Shown here: one piece after another, positions 1-5,813 of the stretch
Position numbering within the stretch: the stretch's first letter is position 1
Layout of the letters: each line of letters starts with the position of its first letter
Source: Lentisphaeria bacterium
GTDB lineage: Bacteria; Verrucomicrobiota; Lentisphaeria; Victivallales; JAUVCU01
Assembly (NCBI GenBank): GCA_030590715.1
Contig: JAUVCU010000114.1
Span: forward strand, 1-5,813
Length of the DNA: 5,813 bases
Direction: 5' to 3'
Translations under genes and position numbers: made by a program
The notes under the pieces: generated by a model
Told to the model about the DNA's origin: nothing
The model's database searches: none
Seen by the model: the letters and a program-made list of their open reading frames with translations, nothing else

Positions 1-99
1 ATTGAAGGAAGTGGCTCTATGTTTGACCCCGATATTGTCGATATATTTATTGAGTTTCAGGATGTATTCAAAGAAATAAAAGAAACGGTCTATGCCTGA
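1..99 (+). CDS. C-terminal end of a probable HD-GYP domain protein (partial)
   Basis: An open frame enters from the left edge in frame 1 and ends at TGA 97-99, giving 32 residues of a C-terminus. The segment GSGSMFDPDIVDIFIEF followed by an FKEI stretch matches the usual last helix of HD-GYP domains, where a G-x-x-FDP-x-[IVL]-V-x-x-F pattern precedes an acidic amphipathic helix. HD-GYP proteins usually hydrolyse cyclic di-GMP and often carry an N-terminal response-regulator receiver domain. The catalytic HD and GYP motifs lie outside the window, so activity and any sensor domain cannot be judged. The call rests on this short tail alone. No T-rich intrinsic terminator follows the stop. Confidence 0.6.
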   Translation: MEGSGSMFDPDIVDIFIEFQDVFKEIKETVYA

Positions 100-137
100 A
101 ATCAAGACTTTCATCTCTTGCAATTCACTAACAGCCT

Positions 138-161
138 CCCCTTTATCAAACAGGGGATAAA
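138..161 (+). other. Short hairpin, possible H-type pseudoknot, in the leader of the 346-residue gene
   Basis: CCCCT at 138-142 pairs with AGGGG at 152-156 around a 9-base loop. TTAT at 143-146 in that loop can also pair with ATAA at 157-160, which is the arrangement of a small H-type pseudoknot. No T-tract follows, so it is not a normal intrinsic terminator. It lies between the HD-GYP tail and the next start codon. The stems are short and could be chance. Confidence 0.2.
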
Positions 162-214
162 AGCACAGTCGAGTAAATTAAAACTAACAGTCTGATAGTA
201 TACGCCCAACAGCC

Positions 215-218
215 GGAG
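215..218 (+). promoter_or_regulatory. Ribosome binding site for the 346-residue protein
   Basis: GGAG lies six bases before the ATG at 225. It is the clearest Shine-Dalgarno match among the + strand genes here and supports that start. No convincing promoter was found in the 125-base gap upstream, so co-transcription with the HD-GYP gene is possible. Confidence 0.6.
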
Positions 219-224
219 CATCAC

Positions 225-1265
225 ATGAGAGTTCTCGTAACAGGAAACATTGCCGGACTTAACGACAAGGAATACATAAACGGTATTATTGAATACGGCA
301 AATCGCAAAATTTCAATATTGATTACTATGATCTGGTTGATGAACTGGAAAAAACAAAAGATAAAAAGCTGGCAAAAATGCTGGGGACAACAAACTATAT
401 TTTCCAGTTGTTACGTGAACGAGAATATAGAAAAATAGGTTTTAAACTGCAGGAATCGAACAGCCGGAATGCCATTATCAGAGTTCCTGCCACTATTCAA
501 TGGAACGGCATAAACTACAAATTTAAAGACCATAAAGAGATTATAAACTACATAAGGCCCGACGTCGTAGTCACGCTTATAGATGCCGAGTGGAATATCA
601 AAAAAAACATACAGAATGCTGATAAAACGGAAAATATGTTCCTCAAAGAAATAAAGAAGCAGAATCCATCCTACCACGATATATTGTCGTGGATGAACGA
701 AGAAGTAAGCCTGGCTGAAGACTGGGCAGAACACTTAAATGTCCGACACTATGTTGTTCCTATCGGTCTTGACAACAAATCTCTCTTCAACCTCGTAAAA
801 TACAAAGATCTGCCTTCTTTCTACGTTTCATATTCAATGACCCACTCAGACAAAGAGGCCCGTAAAGAAGTAGACACGGTGATATCAAAGCTTTCCGAAT
901 ACGGACTCGTTATTGATCCGCAGGCGATAGAGATCAACTCGAGTATGCATTCGGAAGAAGATATGAAGGTGATCTACTCGTATACCGTTCACCGGGACCT
1001 GCACTGGTTCGTCGGCAAAGTGGATGCTGTTGTCGCAATCCACCCCTACGTGCAGCGCCCACCTCTATCAACCGGAATGATGGATGAGCTAGGACATGCG
1101 AGGGACTATCACAAAAGAAGATACATGATATTCCCTCCCGCAAAGCACAGCCCTTTTACCACTGACAGTTATATTGAAAAAGGGCATATTTTTCAGAATT
1201 CTTATGACTTTTTTCTGACACTTGAATCCGAAGGGTTTTCTCCGTTAAAAGAACGAAAAGATTAA
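225..1265 (+). CDS. Two-domain protein: degenerate P-loop nucleotide-kinase-like domain plus nucleoside 2-deoxyribosyltransferase-like domain
   Basis: A 346-residue soluble protein with no signal peptide or membrane segment. Residues 1-190 look like an adenylate-kinase-type P-loop domain. The opening strand MRVLVTG leads into GNIAGLND (7-14), where a Walker A would be, but the invariant GK[ST] is missing. RPDVVVTLID (111-120) resembles the second core strand, and WMNEEVSLAEDWAEHLNVRHYVV (156-178, split here as WMNEEVSLAEDWAEH then LNVRHYVV) recalls the late helix and strand of such kinases. Residues 198-335 follow the deoxyribosyltransferase layout: strand FYVSYSM (199-205), RDLHWFVGKVDAVVAI (257-272), then STGMMDELGHA (282-292) with Glu288 at the catalytic-glutamate position. 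From this layout I infer binding or processing of a nucleotide or nucleoside. Whether it is an enzyme, and on what substrate, is unknown. The ATG is supported by GGAG. Its TAA overlaps the murD stop on the other strand. Confidence 0.6.
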   Translation: MRVLVTGNIAGLNDKEYINGIIEYGKSQNFNIDYYDLVDELEKTKDKKLAKMLGTTNYIFQLLREREYRKIGFKLQESNSRNAIIRVPATIQWNGINYKFKDHKEIINYIRPDVVVTLIDAEWNIKKNIQNADKTENMFLKEIKKQNPSYHDILSWMNEEVSLAEDWAEHLNVRHYVVPIGLDNKSLFNLVKYKDLPSFYVSYSMTHSDKEARKEVDTVISKLSEYGLVIDPQAIEINSSMHSEEDMKVIYSYTVHRDLHWFVGKVDAVVAIHPYVQRPPLSTGMMDELGHARDYHKRRYMIFPPAKHSPFTTDSYIEKGHIFQNSYDFFLTLESEGFSPLKERKD

Positions 1266-2596
1266 CGGCCAAGCTTCTCCCTGATGATCTGCTTGAATAC
1301 TTCGCCCCGCTCTTTGTATGAAGAGAACATATCCATGCTGGCACAAGCTGGAGAAAGCATAACCGCATCGCCCGATCGAGCCGTTTCACATGCGCTCAGA
1401 ACTGCAGACTCAAAATCATCAAAAACAGTGTTTTTAACTTCACCTTCAAGAACCTTAGCTATTTTAGCTCGGCATTCACCTATAACAAAAGCTTCTTTAA
1501 TCTTATCGGCTGCGGCAAGAATCGGAGAAAAGTCCATCCCTTTATCAAGTCCGCCCAGAATCAGACAAACGTTCTTATCTCCACCGATTGAGTTAAGAGC
1601 AGCGACAACGGCATCCGGATTAGTTCCTTTTGAGTCATCCACAAAAACGACTCCGTCGCACTCCTCGAAAGCTTCAACCCGGTGATCACCTACTTTAAAG
1701 TCTGCAACGGCCTTCTGAAGCTTTTTCTTAAACAGCGCCTCATCGCCCAGGACAGATCTGACCAAGCCTAAAGCGGCCATTATGTTTTCTGCATTATGTG
1801 GTCCTGACAATTGTAGATCAGCCATGTCGATAACTTTTTTGCCGTTAAACAAAATACAGTCATCTTCAAGCTTAAAGTCTGCTTCTGCCTTAGCTGAAAA
1901 TAAAATTGGCAGCTCTTCGGAAGAGATATTCTCATTCCAGAATGGGAACAGATCAACGTTTATTATTTTATTATTCCCGTTCTCAATGTTAGAGAACAAG
2001 TCAAATTTGATCTTAGTATAATTATCAATATTGCCATGACGGTCAAGGTGGTCTGAAGTCACATTGGTAATAACCGCAGCTGTTGGTGCAAAATTTGGAG
2101 ATTTCTCCAATTGGAATGAACTCACTTCCACAACGATAAAGTCGTAATTAATACCGCTTTGAACAACTTCACTTAATGTTGTACCAATATTTCCGGCTTC
2201 AGCTGTGTTATAACCGAATCGATTAAGAATATGCACGCTCAATTCTGTCGTGGTCGTTTTTCCATTTGTACCGGTAACGGCGAGCATGGGGATCTCGGTA
2301 TTCATGGCGGCAAACTCAATCTCGCTCACCACTTCAATTCCGCTTTCCTCCACGAATGTTGCCAATGCAGAATCCGGAGGCACACCAGGGCTTTGAACGA
2401 TCATGACACATTTCGTAAGGTCGCAGGAACTAACTCCCAATTCGACTTCAATATTATCCTTTATAAACTCAAGCCTGTCATCAAACATCTTCTCGCTTGA
2501 GTTTTCATCAACGATAGTCACCGCGTAACCACATGACTTAGCCAGTCTTGCCGCACTCTTACCACTTTTTCCAAAACCTATTACTACTATTTCCAT
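1262..2596 (-). CDS. murD: UDP-N-acetylmuramoyl-L-alanine--D-glutamate ligase (MurD)
   Basis: Cytoplasmic Mur ligase that adds D-glutamate to UDP-MurNAc-L-Ala using ATP, the second amino-acid step of the peptidoglycan stem peptide. At 444 residues it is full length for the family. Domain 1 starts with a Rossmann-like VVIGFGKSGKSAA (4-16), which binds UDP. The central ATPase domain has GTNGKTT (109-115), AGNIG (134-138), VEVSSFQLE (156-164) and NVTSDHLDRHG (178-188). Lys197 in YTKIK (193-197) aligns with the carbamylated lysine of the family, and GPHNAENIMAA lies at 265-275. The C-terminal domain has DHRVE (304-308), DDSKGTNPDA (320-329), LGGLDKGMDF (347-356) and LSPACASMDMFSSYKERG (414-431). 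The start has only a weak GGGG five bases upstream. The gene is alone: no mraY, ftsW, murG or murC is next to it, unlike the usual division cluster. Its last four bases overlap the convergent neighbour. Confidence 0.97.
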   Translation of the reverse strand: MEIVVIGFGKSGKSAARLAKSCGYAVTIVDENSSEKMFDDRLEFIKDNIEVELGVSSCDLTKCVMIVQSPGVPPDSALATFVEESGIEVVSEIEFAAMNTEIPMLAVTGTNGKTTTTELSVHILNRFGYNTAEAGNIGTTLSEVVQSGINYDFIVVEVSSFQLEKSPNFAPTAAVITNVTSDHLDRHGNIDNYTKIKFDLFSNIENGNNKIINVDLFPFWNENISSEELPILFSAKAEADFKLEDDCILFNGKKVIDMADLQLSGPHNAENIMAALGLVRSVLGDEALFKKKLQKAVADFKVGDHRVEAFEECDGVVFVDDSKGTNPDAVVAALNSIGGDKNVCLILGGLDKGMDFSPILAAADKIKEAFVIGECRAKIAKVLEGEVKNTVFDDFESAVLSACETARSGDAVMLSPACASMDMFSSYKERGEVFKQIIREKLGR

Positions 2597-2761
2597 TTAT
2601 ACCCCGAAAGTTTAGACCTGAATTTCTCTGTTTATTCAACAATGTATACACGACTTCAAAATATGAGATTGCTAATTTTTTGAAGAGAGTTATCTAATAT
2701 GTGTTTTACTGACTAATCAAAATAGCACATGTGACAAACATACAATGGATAAAAACAGCGA
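2597..2761. other. Divergent intergenic region between murD and the CPBP gene
   Basis: This 165-base AT-rich region must hold the start signals for murD (leftward) and probably for the CPBP gene (rightward). TTGCTA (2669-2674) with TAATAT (2695-2700) could be a rightward promoter, but the 20-base spacing is long. CACATGTG (2726-2733) is an 8-base palindrome that could be an operator half-site or chance. No riboswitch-like fold or RNA gene was recognised. Confidence 0.35.
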
Positions 2762-2765
2762 ATGA
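2745..2765 (+). other. Six-codon mini-ORF overlapping the CPBP start
   Basis: ATG at 2745 opens MDKNSE and stops at TGA 2763-2765, which overlaps the CPBP start in an ATGA arrangement. Such an overlap could couple translation of the larger gene to a leader peptide. Neither ATG has a good Shine-Dalgarno sequence, so this may be chance. Confidence 0.2.
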
Positions 2766-3580
2766 ATGAAGAAATATCATCAGAAAACTCGAATGAAAGA
2801 ATGCGGCAGGAAGCCAAGGCTGTAACAGAAATAGAATGGCTGGAGTTTTCTTTTGTTACCGTGACTCTAACACTGTTTTTAATATACCTTTTCATTCCGC
2901 TAATTATCAGTATTTTCACTCCACCTCAAACTGAGGTAACTTCAGAAATAGATGGAGTCCAAATGGTAGTATCACTGATAATATCTCAAGCACCGGCTAT
3001 GATCATTCTCACGCTGATCGCTCTTCTATTTTATACAGAATTACCTATCAAAGATAAATTCAGACTAAAAAACTGGAGGTGGTACTACCTCGCGATCCCT
3101 TTCGGTTTAGAAGTGGTTATCCTACCGACAATATGGATCGTAACCTCTATTTTCGCGATTTCAGTAAAAATCTTTTTTGATATAGAACTTCCCGCCCGGG
3201 AACTACAGACATTTTTAATGGACTGCGAAACCATAACCCTGATCCCTGTATTTATTTCTGCGGTCTTCATTGCTCCGGTTATTGAAGAATTGATCTTCAG
3301 AAAAATTATTTTTGACTTCGCCGAAAAGCATATTGGAACAATATCATCACTCATTGTAACGTCTGTTATGTTCACAACAATACATTTCACCGTTGTTCAG
3401 TCACCTGCTCTATTCATAATAGCCGTGGCTCTTCAGATCCTCTACATAAAGTTCAAGTCGATCTACCCGTGTATACTTTTCCATATGGTTCATAACGGCA
3501 CGACATTCCTGATACTCATCTTGCTCAGATATCTGGCTCAACACGAACAATTTAAATACCTGCTGGAAGGCGGCGTGTAA
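2762..3580 (+). CDS. CPBP-family (CAAX protease / bacteriocin-processing type) membrane protein
   Basis: A 272-residue integral membrane protein with about seven or eight hydrophobic segments (roughly 29-53, 66-92, 106-136, 157-178, 192-212, 213-230 and 235-258) after a charged 25-residue cytoplasmic-type N-terminus. The three CPBP (ABI, Pfam PF02517) motifs are present in order: EELIFR (175-180) with paired Glu175-Glu176 and Arg180; FTTIHF (204-209) with His208; and HMVHN (241-245), an HxxxN motif. All expected active-site residues are therefore intact, as in the intramembrane glutamate proteases related to Rce1. Bacterial members act in varied roles, including peptide maturation and self-immunity to bacteriocins, and many have no known substrate. 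No bacteriocin precursor or export gene is next to it, so its substrate cannot be inferred. The ATG at 2762 has no clear ribosome binding site. An internal start is possible, but the acidic N-terminus looks natural. Confidence 0.85.
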   Translation: MNEEISSENSNERMRQEAKAVTEIEWLEFSFVTVTLTLFLIYLFIPLIISIFTPPQTEVTSEIDGVQMVVSLIISQAPAMIILTLIALLFYTELPIKDKFRLKNWRWYYLAIPFGLEVVILPTIWIVTSIFAISVKIFFDIELPARELQTFLMDCETITLIPVFISAVFIAPVIEELIFRKIIFDFAEKHIGTISSLIVTSVMFTTIHFTVVQSPALFIIAVALQILYIKFKSIYPCILFHMVHNGTTFLILILLRYLAQHEQFKYLLEGGV

Positions 3581-3654
3581 TACGGTTTTATCCCACTGCT
3601 CCATAAAAAGAGAAACTTTACAAATATGTGGTATTTATCAACCATTTTAGGTTA

Positions 3655-3685
3655 TATAATAATTCAGAAATAAGAAATTATTATA
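3655..3685. repeat. AT-rich inverted repeat over a putative -10 element
   Basis: TATAATAATT (3655-3664) and AATTATTATA (3676-3685) are perfect 10-base reverse complements separated by 11 bases. GGT at 3650-3652 and ACC at 3685-3687 would extend the arms if a three-base bulge is allowed. The left arm contains a consensus TATAAT (3655-3660), a plausible -10 box for the gene starting at 3709, although no good -35 lies at the right distance. It may be an operator, a leader hairpin or chance symmetry in AT-rich DNA. No T-tract follows, so it is not a typical terminator of the CPBP gene. Confidence 0.35.
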
Positions 3686-3708
3686 CCTTAATTTAGAGTA
3701 AAACTACC

Positions 3709-4206
3709 ATGAACATCTCAATAAGATACAGCGGTACTTTAAACGACATCAATACGATATCAGACTTCAATGAAGAGATGACTGATATATCCAGAAGCAT
3801 GGGGTGGGCCACCTCTACGTTGAACGATCCATGGGATAACGAGCCCGATGGCCACCTGGTAGAAACAGAAGAAGGGATTGAGATAGAAGGATCTCTCGGA
3901 CTTAAAGGCATTGCTATCTATCCGAGTACCTGTGCTCAGCCATTCGATTTCTTCTTTGACAAAAATGGCAAGATGTATTCAATAATAAACAGGGCACTTG
4001 AACTTGAAGGTGCATCAGAAATAGATTTTTCCCTTTCGGTAGATACCACCGAGTCAAATCCTGAATTTCATATTTGGTTTATCAGCCTGCTGAAATATCT
4101 GAAAAAGAAATATATTTCGAACCTGGATGTCATTGATGAGGGAACGTGTGTAGATCTAAAAGCAAAAAAGACATATCCTCAAGCGATGAGAGGAGCCACC
4201 TCTTAA
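3709..4206 (+). CDS. Conserved-type hypothetical protein, 165 residues
   Basis: A soluble, acidic protein with no signal peptide, membrane segment or catalytic motif that I can name. It opens with MNISIRYSGTLND and an amphipathic helix (about 16-31), then MGW (31-33). GSLGLKGIAIYPSTCAQPFDF (61-81) suggests two strands, with FFFDKNGKMYS (81-91) after it. The segment EFHIWFISLLKYLKKKYI (119-136) is a strongly patterned helix, followed by LDVIDEGTCVDL (139-150). From memory, proteins with the same order (a GW after the first helix, LKGI, a Cys- or Pro-containing turn, then LLKYLKKRY and DEG) recur as hypothetical proteins in diverse bacteria. I know of no assigned function. It stands alone, with its own possible promoter upstream and a strong terminator downstream. 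The ribosome binding site before the ATG is weak. Confidence 0.75.
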   Translation: MNISIRYSGTLNDINTISDFNEEMTDISRSMGWATSTLNDPWDNEPDGHLVETEEGIEIEGSLGLKGIAIYPSTCAQPFDFFFDKNGKMYSIINRALELEGASEIDFSLSVDTTESNPEFHIWFISLLKYLKKKYISNLDVIDEGTCVDLKAKKTYPQAMRGATS

Positions 4207-4222
4207 TTACAAATATGAAACC

Positions 4223-4251
4223 CTATCGGCCGTCGGGACGCCGGCCCTCCA
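4223..4251 (-). repeat. REP-like GC-rich hairpin repeat, copy 1 (minus orientation)
   Basis: Read on the minus strand, this unit starts TGGAGGG and folds into an 8-base-pair stem with a three-base TCC loop. On the + strand the arms are 4228-4235 and 4239-4246 and the loop is 4236-4238. Seven of eight pairs are good and one is a mismatch (4233 with 4241). It ends ATAG on the minus strand. It is far richer in G+C than its surroundings and matches copy 2 at 19 of 25 positions over the core. Confidence 0.65.
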
Positions 4252-4292
4252 CGTCCTGAATTATCCTGTATTCAATTGTAAATCCACAGCTT

Positions 4293-4321
4293 TGGAGGGA
4301 CGCGGTCCCCGCGTCCGGTAG
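4293..4321 (+). repeat. REP-like GC-rich hairpin repeat, copy 2 (plus orientation)
   Basis: The unit starts TGGAGGG and has a perfect stem, GGACGCGG (4298-4305) with CCGCGTCC (4309-4316), and the same TCC loop (4306-4308) as copy 1. It ends GTAG (4318-4321), the tetranucleotide known from REP sequences, although here it sits on the 3' side. With copy 1 it forms a head-to-head inverted pair separated by 41 bases, like a BIME. No transposase gene is in the window. Confidence 0.65.
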
Positions 4322-4364
4322 ATATTAGAGAAATTAGAAAAAAAAGATTCTAAATAAGAAGTAG

Positions 4365-4398
4365 ATCCAGCTCCGCATTACGCAGAGCTGGATTTTTT
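4365..4398 (+). terminator. Rho-independent terminator downstream of the 165-residue gene
   Basis: ATCCAGCTC (4365-4373) pairs perfectly with GAGCTGGAT (4385-4393). After one mismatch, two further pairs close a five-base loop. A run of six T (4393-4398) follows on the + strand, the normal intrinsic terminator layout. On the minus strand the stem begins a few bases after the transporter stop and is followed by a weaker T-rich stretch, so it may serve both convergent genes. Confidence 0.8.
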
Positions 4399-4400
4399 AT

Positions 4401-5753
4401 TTACCCGAAGTACCTCAGGTAAACATATGCCGTAGCGACAATAAGGCTAAGAAACATCATCGGTGCTCCGTATTTACTGAAGTCAAGGAATGTAAGCTTA
4501 TAGTTATTTTTGCGTGCGACCTGAGCTGCAACAACATTTGCAGAAGCTCCGATCAACGACCCGTTACCACCAAGGCAGGCTCCAAGAGCAAGTGACCAGA
4601 ACAACGGCTCTTTAATAAATTCTCTGATCATAGCCGGATCTGTCAGCCCCATCTGAGTTTCAAATTCAGGAACAATAGATTCGATCAATGGAATCATAGC
4701 AATAACCAGCGGGATATTATCGACAATAGCCGAGAAGATAGCACTAAACCACAGGATAAGCAGTGCGGTAGCCATCAAGTTTCCACCAGTCACCTCCAGC
4801 ATTTGCGTTCCAAGAGTTTGAAACACGCCGTTAATCTCAAGAGCACCGATCAGCATGAACAGCCCGATGAAGAACAGTATTGTATTCCACTCAACTTTGG
4901 CAAGCGCATGGTGAATATCAACCCCACACACAAGAGCCATAATAAATGCCCCGGACAGAGCAATAACTCCCGGTTCAACGTGAATTGCACGACTCATAAA
5001 GAATCCAAGCACCACAAATGCAAACACAAACAGAGCACGTTTAAGAATAAAAGGATCCGTAATAGCTTTTTCCGGTTTCGCCTGCATTACTCTCTTCTTT
5101 AATTCTTCCGGAATATTCAGGTGTTTACGGAAAACAAGAACTGCGCCAATAAGACCAAGAATCATAATAACGATAACAGGAGGCCCAAGGTTAATAATAA
5201 ATTCGTCAAATTGCAGCTTTGCATTTGATGATGCAATTAGAATATTCGGAGGATCTCCGACCAGTGTTGCCGTACCACCAATATTCGAGAAGACCGCTTC
5301 CATTATCAGCATCGGTGACGTTGGTATTTCCAAGATCTGTGTAATAAGAATAGTGATTGGAGCCATAAGAATAATAGTAGTAACATTATCCAGGAACGCT
5401 GAAAGAACAGCTGTCGCAATCATGAACAGCACAAAGATCAAAACACCATTTCCTTTAGACTTCTGAGCAATGGTTATGGCAATCCACTCAAACAAACCGG
5501 TCAGTGACAAAATATAGACAATAATCATCATCCCGATCAGCAGGAAGATCACTTCCAGCTCAACCTTCTCCAAAAGCAGTTCATAAAAATGTTCAATTTT
5601 CTCACCTTTATAATGGGTTGGATGAGCGGCACCAATTCCAATTACCGCACATGCCCCCAGAACTGCCGCTATCGTTTTATCTATTTTTTCTGATGCTATC
5701 AAAATGTAAGTCACTGCAAAAATGACTAACGTTATTATCAATGGAGTTTCCAT
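4401..5753 (-). CDS. NhaD/ArsB-type ion transporter (probable Na+/H+ antiporter)
   Basis: A 450-residue inner-membrane transporter of the ion transporter superfamily (NhaD, ArsB and P-protein relatives), with about 11-13 hydrophobic segments and full length for the family. Two structural repeats are visible. The first has LLIGMMIIVYILSLTGLF (71-88), SAFLDNVTTIILMAPI (118-133) and GGTATLVGDPPN (159-170). The second has FFIGLFMLIGALEINGVF (294-311), SAIVDNIPLVIAMIPL (341-356) and GGNGSLIGASAN (395-406). The paired DN motifs (Asp122-Asn123 and Asp345-Asn346) and the two Gly-rich turns line the transport path in this superfamily. Between the halves is a charged cytoplasmic loop (about 209-236). 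Sodium/proton exchange is the most likely role, but arsenite or organic anions cannot be excluded by sequence. No arsR, arsC or arsA lies nearby, which argues against arsenic resistance. GAGAGG eleven bases upstream supports the start. Confidence 0.88.
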   Translation of the reverse strand: METPLIITLVIFAVTYILIASEKIDKTIAAVLGACAVIGIGAAHPTHYKGEKIEHFYELLLEKVELEVIFLLIGMMIIVYILSLTGLFEWIAITIAQKSKGNGVLIFVLFMIATAVLSAFLDNVTTIILMAPITILITQILEIPTSPMLIMEAVFSNIGGTATLVGDPPNILIASSNAKLQFDEFIINLGPPVIVIMILGLIGAVLVFRKHLNIPEELKKRVMQAKPEKAITDPFILKRALFVFAFVVLGFFMSRAIHVEPGVIALSGAFIMALVCGVDIHHALAKVEWNTILFFIGLFMLIGALEINGVFQTLGTQMLEVTGGNLMATALLILWFSAIFSAIVDNIPLVIAMIPLIESIVPEFETQMGLTDPAMIREFIKEPLFWSLALGACLGGNGSLIGASANVVAAQVARKNNYKLTFLDFSKYGAPMMFLSLIVATAYVYLRYFG

Positions 5754-5764
5754 TTTTTTATTTT

Positions 5765-5770
5765 CCTCTC
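5765..5770 (-). promoter_or_regulatory. Ribosome binding site for the ion transporter
   Basis: Read on the minus strand this is GAGAGG, followed by an A-rich 11-base spacer and the ATG at 5753. The spacing is slightly long but the match is good. Confidence 0.55.
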
Positions 5771-5813
5771 AAACTTCTTTTTATAGATTAACGATTCGGT
5801 CAAGAACAGTACT

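Noticed and set aside
1284..1685. Long open frame on the + strand inside murD
   Set aside because: It lies antisense to a full-length murD with every family motif and its translation shows no recognisable domain. It is a shadow frame.
2726..2750. Possible CRP-like site near CACATGTG/TGTGAC
   Set aside because: One TGTGA half is present but no TCACA half follows at the required spacing, so only a short palindrome can be claimed.
3085..3390. Minus-strand open frame inside the CPBP gene
   Set aside because: The + strand frame carries all CPBP motifs in order. The minus-strand translation has no motif and no ribosome binding site was evident.
2762..4206. CPBP protein plus the 165-residue protein as a bacteriocin/immunity pair
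   Set aside because: The second protein has no leader peptide, double-glycine site or Cys-rich core, is too large for a typical bacteriocin, and appears to have its own promoter 128 bases downstream.
4803..5102. Open frame on the + strand inside the ion transporter
   Set aside because: It is antisense to a well-supported transporter and its translation is low-complexity, rich in His, Lys and Asn. It is a shadow of the opposite strand.
4401..5753. Arsenite efflux pump ArsB as the specific call
   Set aside because: ArsB and NhaD share the fold and motifs. No arsenic-resistance genes lie nearby and the LDNVTT and GDPPN pattern also fits NhaD/P-protein relatives, so only the wider family is claimed.
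5780..5805. TTGACC and TATAAA upstream of the ion transporter on the minus strand
   Set aside because: Each resembles a promoter hexamer, but only 12 bases separate them, too few for a sigma-70 promoter. The window ends too soon to look further.

Overview
The window reads as ordinary chromosome of a non-model bacterium with moderate-to-low G+C. It holds five complete genes and the tail of a sixth. The host cannot be named from this sequence. Three clues fit a Gram-negative-type, peptidoglycan-making bacterium and recall the PVC group (Lentisphaerota/Kiritimatiellota-like): an HD-GYP-type C-terminus, a short GC-rich hairpin repeat in otherwise AT-rich DNA, and a small uncharacterised protein family. 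That placement is a low-confidence impression from memory.

Left part (1-1265, + strand): the last 32 codons of a probable HD-GYP (cyclic-di-GMP phosphodiesterase-type) protein are followed, after a 125-base gap, by a 346-residue two-domain protein. Its first half looks like a nucleotide kinase with a degenerate P-loop. Its second half looks like a nucleoside 2-deoxyribosyltransferase. It is the least ordinary gene here. Its stop codon interlocks with the stop of murD on the opposite strand.

Middle (1262-3580): murD (minus strand, peptidoglycan precursor ligase) stands apart from any division/cell-wall cluster visible here. It is divergent from a CPBP-family (CAAX-protease-like) membrane protein, with a 165-base shared upstream region.

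Right part (3581-5813): a 165-residue soluble protein of unknown function is convergent with an NhaD/ArsB-type ion transporter on the minus strand. The 194-base gap between them holds an inverted pair of REP-like GC-rich hairpin repeats, whose stems differ by compensatory changes, and a good intrinsic terminator for the + strand. No single operon links these genes and no CRISPR, IS, tRNA or rRNA was seen. No clear new multi-gene system is present. The best leads are the kinase/deoxyribosyltransferase fusion and the hairpin repeat family.
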